Notes: generated from the letters alone by a model not told the origin. 64,000 nt of DNA from Tretioscincus oriximinensis (GCA_022410635.1 JAJVDF010000044.1:2996444-3060443), one strand, 5' to 3'. Positions 11,336 to 25,640 are shown, numbered from the stretch's first letter. Translations and numbers: made by a program.

Positions 11336-12117
11336 AAAATAATGTTTTCATTAAACTTGCACTCCTTATGTTCAGAAGCGTAAATATGCTCAAACCCAAA
11401 TATGTATTCAGCTTCCTGTTATGTAATGATGTGTGTATAATTTTGACTCTCAATCCTCCGGTTTTGACTTAGAAGAACAGTGAGAATGAAAACATGTTTT
11501 TCGGTATTCATTTGTGGGACCCAGTGAAAGACATGACAGTTTCCCAATTGAAATGTTGTAGCAATGATCTCCAATATTTCACTAAGCTCAAGACCTCTTT
11601 GAAGCAGATTTTTTCCCTTTATTTTTCTAAATAAGCCGATTCCCAGACTTGAGCAATGCAAAGGAAGAGTGTAGGAGAGGGATTTTTCAGAGTACTGAAG
11701 CATGGGAAAAGATAAAGTATTATTTTCTTAGCTTCCTACTCTAAGGTTCAGCTTATATAAATGTGTTCCAAATTCAGAATATAGCCATTGACACTTCTAA
11801 ATAAATCAGGATTACACACATTGCTTTGAAATACCAATCTTCTTCAAATGGTTTTTAGAACAGAATTTGATCCTCAAGGTATAGCCTTGGCTTAAATGGG
11901 ACATGTGTCAGACTACCTAGCACCTAGCCTAATTCTGAAGTTCTTTTCCCTTAAATGAAGACAGAGATGATAATAATCTCAAGTGTTCAATCTAGGCACC
12001 AGACAAACTGTTTTATAAGACATTAATGTGCCTGGGAGGCAAATTAGCTTTTCTTAGGTCAATGGTAGAGAAAACTGCCTTAAAAGCAGGGAGAAGCTAT
12101 TTCAATTCTTATCTTTT

Positions 12118-12236
12118 CCCCAGAAGTAGCCAATGGCAAACCACTTCACTATTGCTGCTGAGAAAACTGCATGGAGATGCCCATGCAGTCAAANAGGAAT
12201 TGGACATAGCTTGGTGGGTTCAATAATATTAATATA
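12118..12236 (+). mobile_element. Squamate-type SINE fragment
   Basis: The phrase CCAATGGCAAACCACTTC and the end AGGAATTGGACATAGCTTGG resemble the 3' half of a widespread reptile tRNA-derived SINE. The head is missing. Confidence 0.45.
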
Positions 12237-15200
12237 ACCTATTGTTATAAAGTTCCACTGCTTGAAAATCTACCTGCCCTGTTTATCAGAAGATGTCCAA
12301 TTAATTCCATAATATACATATATTNTCCAATTTAGTTCTTGGATAATTATTATACCTTCTGGACAACAGGACTGTGTGTAACTTGAAGCAGAACATCAAA
12401 TTGATGTAGTTAAAACAATATTGGAACAGTGTTATTTTTGCCTGACAGGGAATGATCTCTAATACTTAAGGTAGTCCAAAACTACTCACTTAAAAATCAC
12501 AAATCCATTTTTGACCAACAATATTGTACCCAGATTGCGGTACAGATTCCTAAACAGCTATGTAGTTTAAACACAACATAGGAGTCGGAGCATTTAATGC
12601 ATCTTCCTGGGAATTATGAATGCATAATCAAAACAGTAAAGGAAGAAGGAAAATGTACATATGTAGATGTGAAGTGTCATGCCTCTTTCGGCTCCAAAAA
12701 CATTTACAAGTACACGCAGACGAAAAGTAACATTGGTGCTTGGGTTCTCTACATCATTATGTACTATTAATTGTGTGTTGTATTATGCTGCAACATTTTC
12801 AACCAAATCACCAATTCAAATATCTATTTTATGTGTGTAGTATCCCTTAGTGAAGTATTTGGATAAATATTTCAATGCATTAACACAAAGCTAATGGTAC
12901 GGAGAGGTGAGATTTTAAAGCCAATGAGTTACAGCTCATTATCCATTCACTGTTCACCTTGAGCACTATTTTTACTGAATAGAAAGGGTTGTTATATGAT
13001 TATTTTTCTAGTTCTTCTAAGCCACTGACTGTCTACTATTACAGCAAAAGTGGATGGATATTCACAGTACTTTGATAGTAAGCCATTAGTTTTAGCCATA
13101 CACACAGTAGATTCTATGCATTTTAGCAATGGGGAACTTTTCTCTGCATTTGATTCCTGCATCATCAAGAAATCTATTAAGACTCATTGAGATTAATGTT
13201 CCACAGATCAGACTCCTGGGAATTAGACTCTTCCCTCTCTTGACGGCTGCTCCACATGCAGACAAAGGCCACTTCATGTCTTGCCAAGAATCCCTTGTGC
13301 GTAACTTGCACGTGTGCGTGAAGTGGACAAAAGTGTATACACTGCAAAGAAGCAAAGGGCAACACCACACTTCTGAATGCAGGCGGCCTCCTCTCCCCTT
13401 AACAAGCAACAAACAGACTATTCAATCAAAATATCTATATTTTCCACACATGCTGAGCAAACAACAGAGGTTAATATGGAGCGAGAAATACTGAACTCGT
13501 TACAAACGTCCTTCCGGGTCGTTTATAATTCTGAACTTTGTAAATCTCATTTCCTGTAGTGATATGTAGTGATTCATGTGATATCATGCCAATTTATTTC
13601 TTTTGGTCTAAGCTGTGACATGTAGCTAGATCTACTAGGCAGCCAAGATTTCTGATGGCTCATAACTCTCCCTCCCCCACACTTTTCCACGATGGCTCTT
13701 TTGNCCAGGCTAAGCTTTTACAAAGGACATAATAACATAGTGTTGTTGATACCTTTATCACTTGAAAAACAGAGGAAATAGACATTTATGCTTGACATGT
13801 AGAGCAGTGGTGCTTAGGACTGACAAGCAGGCATAGAAGTATGTAGAACACTATATTCNGCCTAATATTACTCCTATTACTTCAAAAGCTGTTAAAATTC
13901 TCCTTTCCTTTAACATCCTCATTCTTTTTCCTTGGAACTGGATCTTTAATGGTAATTCCACATTTTGTAAGATTGGGATCCATAAGTTGTCAGCTTCTTA
14001 CATGGAACATTAAGACCATAATATTAGACTTGTCTACCCAAGCTTTAAGCAAATAACAACTTTGAATTATTGAAAGTTCCATGATAATTCAATGGCAGCA
14101 ATAACATTTTCTCCTACTCAGTGATTACTTTAAAATTTAATTTTCATTTCTATCCTAGAAAAAAGGGAATCTTTTGAATTGCTTCTTAAAGTCACACAAC
14201 AAAAATGCTAGCAATATCATTCACATCAACTGAAAGAATATCAATGCAAATGCATCAGCAAAACTAAAATGGAAGAATGTATATTTGACATAGGTTCATG
14301 ATGACCTCACAACAATTCAAAACAGATTTTTTACAGTGGGGATTGCTTACAGTTAGGTTATGGCAGCAACAAATAAATGATTATGGGTTGTTCTGTCTGT
14401 ACACATGTGATCCATTCCATGGATTATCAAAACTCATTGTGTCAGGCCGTAGACCTCTATTTCTTCATTTTACTTCCTAGACTTTGTATTTTCACTGGCT
14501 GATGTTTTCCTTTGCTAAGACACAGTCTTTGACTTTCAGCAGTTACTGGGGGAATCAGTGTACCACATGACCTGGTTCTGGGTCTTTCCTTTATTTGTTG
14601 TGGACTAAAGAAGTCATGATCCATGGTATGACTACTATATCTGCAATGGTAGAGCACAGTTTAGTCTAGATAGTCAAAACAGGATACCCAGTAGAGTATC
14701 AGTGGCCAGGAACCACTAGACCAGTTCAGGTAGCATATGTGTCTCCATGGATTGGTTTAACAAGGGGACCAAAATGAATGCCCCAAAGCCTCCAAGATCA
14801 GAAAAATTAGTTCCTTGTCANCAGAGCCCTCATATCTGATTTCAAATCTTGTAAGAACTGTAGTGTGACTCGAAGGCTGTCCCAAGTGTGAATAATCTTT
14901 TTCTAGGTCAGATGGATTGCTCCAGGCTGGGCCTATTTCCAGCTAGACTACTTCCTACTACCTTAAGTGTAGAAAGAGGTAGTATTACATAGTAGCAGAA
15001 TGCTATTTTTTAAACATTTTCTGTACCTGACATTTTAAAGCAACACTTATCTTGGAGGAGGTGGATCCATATTTGATTTTAGGAATTAGTAACAAAAACC
15101 TGCAGTGAATTATTTCTTTATAATTCTAGGTAGATAAAATAGGGCACAATTATTGAAACAGTAATAGAAAAAAGGGGACAGGGGTCTGAATGGCTTTCAG

Positions 15201-17504
15201 AGTTATTTACCACTCCAAGATCCTATAATGGAGTCTGCTTCACAGTTATTACATTTGTCCAACTGAGAGCAACGCTGAATACTTTGAAATAATCATTTTA
15301 GCCCTGTAGTTGCAACCTCTTTGAAATAGGAAGTAATGTTAGAAGGATTTGTAAGACAGATGAGGCATTATTATCTCTTGTAAAGAAAATTAATAATACA
15401 GTAGCCACATCCATGAAGCTTCAAGAACCCATGTTGCAGATTAATATTTTGTCATTGCTATACAGTATTTCCCCCCAGAATTTATCAAATGGTAACAAAA
15501 AAACCCCAGTCATTCCAAATGGCTCATGTTAGAAGTGTTTAAATATGCATTTTCTGCTGAATGGGAAAATTCATAATGCAGCAAGTGCAGTGTATAAAAA
15601 AGTAATTAAAAACTGTATATACTGTAAAAATAGAAGTTGCCTCTTCTTTGGTTCTCGTTCAAGATGAAAAATACTGGTAGTTTTACCTTCTTGGTGAGAA
15701 GATTTAGCAAATCAACCTCCCTAGACCTGTTCCCCTAAGATAGCAATCATTAAGGATTTTCTCTCTAGAATGCCTAAGTCTCTTTTTTATTGTCATACTG
15801 CATTTGGTACCTTCCAATGTTATTCTTGGGTAAGCTGGCAGTGTTAAAGGTATAGTTTTGCCTAGTGTAATTTGCCTGTATAGTGGTTTTGAGAAACTAA
15901 AGGCAAGGTACTCAAATACTGAATTCCTAATTATAAATATTAGCTCAAAATGGGAGTTTATACAAGCATGAAGTGTGAATGATTTCTATTAAGCATTAAC
16001 TCTCTGACCTGAAGCCCTTGAGACATTGTGGGTTCTTAATTCATCTGCCCTGCAGCATCAATGCAAACAGTCAAGGATAACAACAAGCGGTTAAAGTCCT
16101 AAGTACTGGAAGGACATTAGGCTTGGTAAAAGTATCCTGGACTAGCTGAAGTGCCTGTGAAATATCACTTATNAAATTAGGAGCAAAGGTCAAAACAATT
16201 TGATACTTCTAGACACAAAAATTAATATTGTTTCTAAGATCCCCACAGCAGATATTCTAGCTAAATTAAAGAACTATGAAAGATAAATTATGTCACATGC
16301 ATTCCATTGATGTGTGCCACTTTTAACATGATTTCACATTGTGTTAAAGCTTTCAAGTATTATGATGTTTTTATCCTGGACTAGAATTTGAGAAGCAGCA
16401 ATTCAGAATGCAAAGAAACAGCGCATACAAGTAACACTAATGTATATTCTCCAGAGGAGCTTTATAAACCTTAAAAGTGGATCAGACAATCCACAAGACA
16501 TAATCCTTATTCTATATTAGTCTCTAAGCACCAAATAGTATCAGGAACACAGCTTTTTATCTTAGCCACTGAAAATACACTAACAAGGGATGGAAATAAC
16601 TCGTCCCCTATCCTTTTAGCAAGGTCTATCTTTTTGTATTCAATAGAGTGCACCTTCATGTCTCGTAAATAGTTTTAATTGCTGCAAATTTAATTGGTCT
16701 GCAATTATTTTATAATAGAGAACAGTTTATTTTGATCTGGTGGCAGAACACTAACAGTGTTATGGCCCTCCTTGCCTGTGAGAAGGTGATTTATAACTAA
16801 AACACAATTATAGAAATGAGGTTCACATAGTCTACATAGAAGTGATACATGGAGAAGTAAAATTTTGTTTTGTTGCCATTTATTGCTAGATCTCATCTAT
16901 GTCTATTTTATTTTTTACTGTTTCAAAATATAAAATATCCACTCAAGTTTTAAGCATATTTTTGTAAAGTACATAACTTTCAGATGTAATATCCAGATAT
17001 ATGTAAAGTAAGTGAAGAGCTGTGTTTAATAGCTATTGAAGGGTATCTTCTTACATGTACTACAGTAGTTTTCTTCATTTTCTTCTGGTTCCTCTTTTTA
17101 TTTTTCATTAATAATTAAATAGGAAATAGGACAAAACATCCCCCCATCATCATCATCATCATAATTAATGACATCTTTTCAATGGTCACAAACCATATAC
17201 ATAAACAAAATCCTTTGCTCACATGTAACTATTTCCTAGCTATTTGGAGTTTTAATATGATTAAAACTTTCCATTTGGATCACTGCAGATCTCAAGGGTA
17301 TTGGATGGCAATTTGCAAGTGCATTTATCAGTATTTTAGAACTTGTACTCTTTAATATATATATTTCAAAACAGTTAAGGACAACATATTGCTCTACTAT
17401 GTATTAGAGGTCTTAAGAAATATGTATGGAGGATTTCTGATATAAAAGTACCTCATCCCAATAAAATATAGAAATAGGTATTCCCTACCACCTACTCCTA
17501 AAAT

Positions 17505-17765
17505 ATTATGAAAGATTCATGGACACTAAAGGTATAAATAGCTACTAGGATAGATGTCTTGATGCTACCCCTGAGATGGAGCAACAGGCAGGATTCCTGG
17601 AATGCCATTTGCAAGGTGTCGAGAATAGGCGAAGATTTTGCCTTCTTCCATTCCAGACTGCCCTGGTGCAACTGGTGAGCCACTGTGTGAAACAGAAGGC
17701 TGGACTAGATGGGCTCTGGTCCGATTCAGCAGGGCTCCTCTTATGTTCTTATGTTTCAAATAAAC
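17505..17765 (+). mobile_element. CR1 3' end
   Basis: A complete CR1 3' UTR in plus orientation, from TTCATGGACACTAAAGGTAT to the terminal CTCCTCTTATGTTCTTATG. It is 5' truncated, and recurrent frames such as GLWSDSAGLLLCSYV are shadows of this tail. Confidence 0.85.
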
Positions 17766-18364
17766 TCACAGTCAACAGAACAGCTTCCTCAGTAGTACAA
17801 TAATTTTCTAGGTACACGACTCATCAAAACATACTTCCCCCTTATTGAGATTCAGCTGCAATGTTCTCTCCCCTCAGTTAATCTACTGGTACTTCCAAAA
17901 CTTTAAATTATCATACTACAAAGTAGAAGAGATTTCTATGTCTTTTCGTTGTACAATATTTGTAAAGAATGTATGAAAAGGTCATGCAAATTTCCTGAGA
18001 ATTTTATTTTACCGAGGTGCTGTATTTAAATTTTGTCCAGGATCTTGCAGCTCTTTGAGACTAACAGGCAAAAGGTAGACAGCATATTTATTTTAATTTA
18101 ATTAGGTTAGCAAGAAACAAATTCTAGCACTTAAAAACTAGCTTGAGCACTTACAATNTCTTACAGATGGGAATCCTTTGGTCAATATTTTGATAATACA
18201 AGAACTATTCCTCTCCCCAGATTCAAATTCATTATGTTCAGAACTTGATATATTTCCTACATAGGTTTTATCTGTATAAAAGTTATATCTTAAGAATCTA
18301 TTTTGGTTTATTGAAATATTCCTTCACCGTTAATTTCCTTTTCAATGAACCTAAACTGCATTGT

Positions 18365-18725
18365 CCACCAAAGGAAGCTTGTAGAACTTTGGGGACTAAC
18401 GTGAGACTAACAAGATGAATCTGAAGAAGTAGACTTGTCTATGAAAGCTCATTCTGCCAACCTTCCTCTTCAGAGAAATAGCCATGTTATTTTCAGTAGA
18501 AAGTCCAGCAAGGGGGCTAGTAGCACTTGGAGACTAATAGGAGAAAGAGAGGTGGCATGAAGAAGTAGATGCATCTGAAGAAGTAGACGTGTCTACAAAA
18601 GCTCATGCCATCTACCTTTCTCCTGTTAGTCTCCACGTGTTATTAGCCCACTTGCTTGACTACCTTCTTCTTGTTAGTCTCCAAATTGCATTTAAAAAGT
18701 GCAAAACCACCTTCTGGATATCAGC
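18365..18725. repeat. Fold-back interspersed repeat, long copy
   Basis: A near-complete hairpin at 18502-18662. The left arm AGTCCAGCAAGGGGGCTAGT is mirrored at the right by sequence ending in CACTTGCTTGACT. The centre contains GAAGAAGTAGA and AGCTCATGCC motifs. Partial copies flank it on both sides. Confidence 0.75.
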
Positions 18726-18939
18726 CAACCATGAATATTGATGATTGTGGACATTATATTATTTCTGTTCTTCATTAAATAATGCTTAGGTTTCTCTTCT
18801 TTCCCAGAAATCATGAGAACAATAAAGCAGAAAGGAGAGGGTGGATTACACTATGGATAATCTGCTGATACAAGTGACATGGTGGCAAGTAAGGCTAAGA
18901 AACACTTGGCCAGGTACTACAGCCCTAGTTTTCTTTGAC

Positions 18940-19125
18940 ACTCTTGACAGAGGAAAGCAAAGCAGAGACAGGCAGGATGTATCCAAAGGTCATTTGCAAA
19001 GAATCAAGAGCAAGTGAAAGTTGTGCCACCGTCTTCTGCAATTGGTTTGTTTGTGTGTGTGAGACAGGATAGAACAAGATGGACCCTGCCCGGTCTAGGA
19101 GGGCTCCTTATGCTCTTACAAGCAT
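18940..19125 (+). mobile_element. CR1 3' tail, diverged
   Basis: Contains the blocks GGTCATTTGCAAAGAATCAA, GTGTGAGACAGGATAGAACA and GAGGGCTCCTTATGCTCTTA in CR1 tail order, with more substitutions than neighbouring copies. Confidence 0.6.
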
Positions 19126-19254
19126 ACTTATTTTCTCTGCTTCTAATAAAAGAGTTATTTTCCCAGTTCTTCACTTTCAGATTGTAGGTTTAATTTTAGA
19201 CTTTAGTTTTAGATGAATATGTAGAATATTTTTATATTACTTTTACTATGAAGA

Positions 19255-19575
19255 CCCTGAAGTGGGTCACAGTACCTTCCAGAAGAGGTGGTGGTTGCTA
19301 ACAGTTTGGATACCTTTACAATTCAAGGCATACCTAGACAAATTCAAGGAAGCCAGATGTATCAATAGCTCTAGGATGGATGTGCTGATACTGTCTCTAG
19401 GAAGGAGCAATAGTCAGCAAATGCCATTTTCAGGGAATTGAGAACAGGTGAAGGCTTTTGCCTTGTGATTGAGAGTGCCCGGGCACAACTGGTGGGTCAC
19501 TGTGTGAGACAGCATGCTAAATTAGATGGGCTGTGGTCTGATTTAGCAGGGATCCTAGTATGTTCTTATATACAG
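19255..19575 (+). mobile_element. CR1 3' end
   Basis: It starts in the C-terminal RT region (CTTCCAGAAGAGGTGGTGGT, the LPEEVVV motif) and runs through the 3' UTR to the GGATCCTAGTATGTTCTTAT end. Confidence 0.8.
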
Positions 19576-20279
19576 CAAAATAATAAAAACAGACACCCCA
19601 CTTCATTAAACTGGATTGAAAGCTGAAATAATGAAGTCCAATAAAATTAATTAAAACAGTGGGTGGGAAAGAATAAATCAGTCAAAAGGTCCAGGTAAAG
19701 ATAAATGCCTACAATAGGTACTTGTAAGTTGGTAACAGATGTGTGCCATTACTATTTGTGAATTCACATAAGGTGGCAAAAGTGCTACTGCTGAGATTTA
19801 TCTGCATTTTTAGAGGCTTCTGTGAGCCCAAACTAGATAAAACCTGTAAAAGATGAAATATGATCATCATTTCTANACTTAATTTGGATTAGCCTGTGTA
19901 ATGACAAACTTCAAGAATAATTATTTCCTTGATCAGCCTTACCTCTCACTGCCATTTCAACTTGCAAGGTATCAAACAGTGACTCAGATGATAAACACAG
20001 GTTGACTTTCTTCGCCCAGTGAACAGCTATGTTGCGACCAAGATGGGCTTTTGTTCCAACTGCCCAGACATCCTCTTTAAGCAAGGCAGAACAAGAACAC
20101 ACATGTTCTGGGATAATTGTTTCCTCTGTTCTGGCATGCGCTTTTATGTGAACTGATGTTTACTATCTGCTTTAAAATGTATCTTAGAAACTATGTAAAG
20201 CACATGCATGGCTTAACCTTTTCTGACAAGACAGATACAAAAATGCTTTCAAGGCAAGAGTAGAAAGAGGTTGCAGAAA

Positions 20280-20538
20280 GAAGTTGTAGAAAGATGACTC
20301 AGTCACTTAGGAAACCATCTCTCGTCTGGGAGATGGCCCTCTAGCCAACCCAGCTATTTGAAAGCAAGAAGTGCAAGAAATTGCAACTGACTACAAGTAG
20401 ATACATGGGAACCACCATAGCCTGGTGGGCAAGATAGAATGTCAGCCTTNGGGCAAAATATCCTTGTAAGCCACTTTGAGTCCCTTTCAAAGGTGAGAAA
20501 AGCAGGGTATAAGAACCCAGTTCTTCTTCTTCTTTAGA
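20280..20538 (+). mobile_element. tRNA-derived SINE with (TTC)n tail
   Basis: The body includes CTAGCCAACCCAGCTATTTG and GCCACTTTGAGTCCCTTTC, and ends in GAGAAAAGCAGGGTATAAGA then TTC repeats. The same family occurs at 25.0, 33.3, 36.1, 39.6 and 45.6 kb. Confidence 0.8.
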
Positions 20539-22854
20539 ACATTCACTTATCTGTTGCATTTAAACTACCTCTGGATGTGAGATTTGTTACATGCCATATG
20601 CAGCATGGAATTTGGGGGCATGAAACAAGACAAAGAGTCTGAGTATAATTTAATTATCTTGACTCTGTGGTTCTAGCCCAGCTATGGAAACGAACGCCTG
20701 ACTTAAGTGAGGCTTCCAATTGCACAGTTCCTTTGCCTTACCAGTTCAATTTACATGCCGCTCCTTTATTGGTGGTGCTGATGNGAAAGCAAGCTTGAAA
20801 AAGAAAGCAATCAAAAACACTACATNGATTTTATTTGAGAGATATGTGCAGAAAGTAATTGCTAATATTCTTTACTGCATTCATATTTTACAAGGGACTT
20901 GTTAAAGTTGGATGGGGAGAAAGAGAAACTAGCTTGCATGAATATTGAGTTTTGAGCAAGATCTGAAGCTAGGAATCCTTAGACTTCACCTGGTACCCTG
21001 TTGGAAAATATCCTTATGGTAGTTGCTTGCCAAAGTTGAGATGCAACTTTAGTTTATGAAGCTAGGCTGCTTCCCTAAACCTGATTCTAATTATGGTTTC
21101 TCTCTGCATAGAAGAGATGATAAAAGTGCAGTAAGCTAAAAAGGCAAAAGTTTCTGGGTTGGTCCTTGCAGCTATGCTGAAGAAGGATAAAATAAGGACG
21201 ATGGGTAGAAGCTCAAGAGTCATGTACGGAATACGAAATTACAGTTTAGCATTCTATCTGAAACAAGATTCTGCCAAAATGTAGCCCCTTTAAATCTTAG
21301 GTATCAGCTGAAATTTATGATTTAAACAGGAGATCCCATGAAATTGTGATAAATATATAATCAGGGGAAATGAAACAAATACCCTACCAGAGTATTTTCA
21401 TCTTGAATTCATATTTCATTTCAAATACTGTTAATACAGAGCTGAACACGGAGCAGTCTATGCAAAAGATTTCTGAAGCTAACACAGCTGTTTTATTTAC
21501 TAACTTCAGAACTTTTCCATCGTTCTTAGCAACTTAAACCTTTGTTTGTACTGCAGTGGTTAGTAAATGGAAGGGATATAACTAGAGCAATGGATTCACA
21601 AACAACCACAACAAGGGAAATTTGGAGGTTTTCATACGGCTAACTACTGTGAACCATATTCTGAGCAGCACTTGTTGTTTTCCTGTGAAGAATATTTTTG
21701 TATGTCTACAGATAAGGCTGTGAACAAAACTCTAGTGTAATAAGATTTCCAGTTCAAAACACTTTTGGCTCAGAATGCTACTCCTTTTAATACAACAGTA
21801 AAATTCAAGAGATCATTAGCTCCTATGGATCTTCTGCACTATTTATGAAGAAAATGAACCTGATCTAGGAGCACAGCAGGTCTCCAAAAATAGATATTTA
21901 TATCAACTTGATATTATTGATGATCACTATAATTTCTTATTTGCACTGTTTCTGCAAAAGCCTTCTGTAAACTGAAACAACACCTGGTTTCTTCTCTCTC
22001 AGACCTCCATCTCACACAAATGCCTATTTGAAACAGTAGTCGGAAAGAGAGGTGAGATATTGTTTCATTGTACAGAGGATTTTTGCAGGCTATACTGCAA
22101 GTATTCTGTACAAAACAAATACACAGTCTCTTCTAATGTGTTACATGCAAATAAATTTTTATAAGAGAAATATACCATGGGAGTTCAGGGAACTGGTTGG
22201 AAGGAAATAAACTGGAAAAATGATACATATTTTTTTTAAAAAATAGTGTAGTATATTATTTCCATTGACCTTTTTGTCTGCTTACAAACATAATGCTTTG
22301 TAAGTATAACCTTTAACCCATGATTCAACATTTTAATTTTATTTCTGGTAAAGATGTCCAAATTATCTTTCAAAGTTATAAATAGACTCTGCAATTATCA
22401 GTTTAATATGTAATTCGTTAATGAGGGTTTTTAAGCCCTCTAAATTTCTTATCAATCCTATTGAGAAAATAGTCATGTTAATTTTTTCTTTAAATAGTAT
22501 TTGGCACTTTTCTCTCCTCTACCTGTACTGTTATTGTGACAGAACACAACAAAAGCCTTATGCTTTAAAAACTTGTAAAGTCTGCCAGTGAACGGAATGA
22601 ATATGATATAAAGAAGCAGAACTTGCAGTTATTTCTCAAAAGTCCAACTATTGCAAACCTAGTTCAGAAACCATAACCTCNGTGTCCTGCAGTAAGACAA
22701 CACTCAGAATGTGACTGACGCATTAAATGGATTATACTAGAATAGCATATGTACCAATAAACAGTTTAAGAATAATAAATGTGCTAGCTGAAAGTCTCTA
22801 CAGCTCAGAAAAATATCAGATTCAGCTTAGCGAGAACACATAACGTATGAGAAA

Positions 22855-22995
22855 ATAAGAGAAGCCCTGTTGAATCAGGCCCTAGTCTATTGGTCTAGCA
22901 TTTGTCTCACCCAATGGTTCTAGACACTTCTGGGCATCTCTACCCCTGCTCTTACTTCCCTGCAAATGGCTATGAAAAGCATTCTGCCATTCTCA
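22855..22995 (-). mobile_element. CR1 3' tail fragment
   Basis: Reverse-strand CR1 terminus, beginning with AAGAGAAGCCCTGTTGAATC and continuing TCTGGGCATCTCTACCCCTG. It is short and diverged. Confidence 0.65.
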
Positions 22996-24624
22996 TTTAT
23001 TAATTAAATGTGCCTGTATTATTATTTTCANTAATATATAGCCATATAAGGATAATGTGAAACACCAAGGTGCTTTGTGCAATACAGAAGATTGTAGTGT
23101 CGCAATCTACAGCTGGAATATGGTAAAACAGCCCTACTTTCTTTAGTAGGAACTTCTTTTGAATCTTATGTCTTTTGGTAAACAGAAGGTGGTCTATTTC
23201 TGGATGGAATAATCGGGGCCCAATCCAGTGTCCCTTCCAATATATATAAAAAGGAACATTACAATTTCTTAGGAATGTTTTTTAAAAAGTTCAATTTGAC
23301 ATTGGATTCAGCTAAAACATCGGCTGGACTAGAAGAGCCTTCAAGTCAGTTTGCTTACAATTTGCCAAAAATGGGAGGGGTGGGAGACAGATTTGAATTT
23401 ATATTTCCAAACATCTCAAGTTAAATATTTTTATGCATAACAAAAGGGAACGCAAATTGTTAACTTTAATACTTTGTTAAATTTGTTACTTCTGCACAAA
23501 ATGATTGGAAATGAGTAACTTCTACTTGCCAAATACATTACTGTCATTTGTGTGTTCCGTTTTAAATTTAGAAACTTACAGAAGTATTTTTTAAAAAGCT
23601 GGGAATTTCAAACTACGTTAAGTTTAATTATGAGGTTTTCAGCAATCCAAANGATTATTAATTTGTGCCAACTTTGGGACTCATGTTAAAACTATCCTAA
23701 AATACTCTTATATCCTTTTTAATTAGACATTTTTTTACTGCTCAAAGTTTCTCGTCTTCTACTTTAGTGACCTACTGTATCTCACAAGACTATTTTGATA
23801 GCACATGCAAAGTGTTTGTACTTGCACTATTCAAAGGGCAGGTAGTAGGAACATCTTTGCTTATCACTACATAGCAGGGGTATCAAAGTTCCTTAAGCAC
23901 CACATAAGAGGGTTTAATGGAGCAGTTCTCATTTCAGGAAATACAAGGGGATTGGTATTAATGGCAAAATCATGAAGAGCAACTCTACTGAAATTGACCT
24001 CTGCTTGTGCTACCGGGCTTATAAAAGGTTATGAGACAAAGATTGGAACCAGCTCAGTACCATGAAGTCTCCATATTTGGAGAGAAGGGAGGGTCAACCT
24101 TTGCTCATTTGCTCAAGGTATCATACCCAAAATGTGCCATTGGTCTTATCAAATTTCTTCTCTTTTCCTTTATATTCTGCACAAGACATTTCATTTTCCG
24201 TTTCCCTTTAAAATACACCCAGTGTGTTTTTTCTCATGCTGTTGTGATTCCTTTCATTTCCCTTGCTCTAATTCAGTCTAAAAACTATTTAGCAATAAAA
24301 TGCGAAACAATTATGCACTATTCCGGTTTAAGAAACAATGAAAACTATGACCCAGCACAGTTTCTATAGAGTAAAACAAATATTTTGCACAAACAATCTA
24401 TGTTATATGGACTGCAATTCTTCTGAGCACTTTATCCGTTTGCCTTCCCTGTTTTGCAATAAAATAAAAGTGAACTTGATCAGTCACAAATATATGCAAA
24501 ATAATAATAAAAAGTTTAGTATATAACTCCAACCACTGCTTGCTCTAGTGGATGGAAAAAAGTTTTAGTTGTTCACTTTAATGTTAGTATCACAATGAAG
24601 TACTCAAGGAGTGACGACACCAGT

Positions 24625-24760
24625 GTTGCAGCAACCTGGCTGGAAAGCAGAAGATTGCCAGTTCAACCACAGCCTTTCTTGCNAGTAGACAATGTCCATG
24701 GAAACGCCTGGAGTTTGACACAACTTAATAACACCCAATAACCATCAACACCAACAAATA
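24625..24760 (+). mobile_element. Squamate-type SINE, degenerate
   Basis: An RNA polymerase III B-box-like stretch (CCAGTTCAACCAC) is followed by GGAGTTTGACACAACTTAAT, like the tail of common reptile SINEs. Diverged. Confidence 0.45.
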
Positions 24761-25014
24761 ATCAAGTATTCAATCATGGAAAACTTAAAATTCATTATAT
24801 ATTCTGTATGAAATGACATGTGCAAAAAATATCTAGGAAGGAAGTCCTGTACAACCTTAGAGATTAAGACTGCATCCACATACATGTCACCCTCCTGCTA
24901 TAAACAAAGGCATGTAATCAATGATATGATCCTTGATCTGTTCTACATATCACAGAGGAACAGTAGTAGTCTTTCAATCAAAAGACTCATTCTTGAAGAC
25001 TTGTGTTGGCCACA

Positions 25015-25220
25015 GAAAGAGGTGGTTGGCCCCTACTGGCTTCAGCTCTAGCCAACCCAGCTATTTGAAAGCAAGAGATTGCAATTAGATAAATGGGAAC
25101 CATCACACTGTCGTGGGGAAGATCAAATGTAAGCTTTTGGGTGAAAACTTGTAGACTGCTTTGAGTCCCTTTGGGTGAGAAAAGTGGTGTGTAAAAACCA
25201 ATTATTATTCTTCTATATAA
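25015..25220 (+). mobile_element. tRNA-derived SINE with (TTC)n-type tail
   Basis: Same family as 20.28 kb: CTAGCCAACCCAGCTATTTG body, TGCTTTGAGTCCCTTTGGGT, GAGAAAAGTGGTGTGTAAAA and a TTATTATTCTTC tail. Confidence 0.75.
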
Positions 25221-25479
25221 GACAGCAGCAGTGTGGTGACTTTACTTGGGCCTTAGTGTGTAATGCTGCTCATCCAGGGGTCTTGTCAGTGATAAATNTT
25301 TGGATGTGTGACAATGCTGCCATTCACACATTGGGGTCATGCTTTTCAGTGACCACAATGTGTGCTGTGTCAGACAAAATGGTGGTTACTACATTGTACT
25401 CTTAAAGTGATGAAGTGAATGCCACTGATCCATGCAGCAGTCAAGTTATTGTAGAATGAGGAAAACAAAAGCAGCTTAA

Positions 25480-25640
25480 CTAAGAAACAGAAAGTAGCAT
25501 GAACTTTCATAGACTTATCTATGAAAGCTCACACAGTTTACCTTTTTTCCCCCTTACCTGTAGTCTCTAAAGTGCTACAAGACCCCCTTGCTAGGTATCC
25601 TAAATTCAGACTAACATGTCTACTTCATGAAATGTGCCAG
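25480..25640. repeat. Fold-back repeat family copy
   Basis: Contains a central palindrome (TGAACTTTCATAGA facing TCTATGAAAGCTCA) and the arm AGTCTCTAAAGTGCTACAAG with CCCCCTTGCTAG. Confidence 0.65.

Noticed and set aside
13092..13494. Overlapping frames of 106 and 121 codons on both strands
   Set aside because: Neither strand shows domains or codon bias; they are chance open frames, possibly in a long LRRTM2 3' UTR.
24031..24369. 112-codon frame in intron 7
   Set aside because: Hydrophobic, AT-driven sequence in unremarkable intron with no recognisable family.
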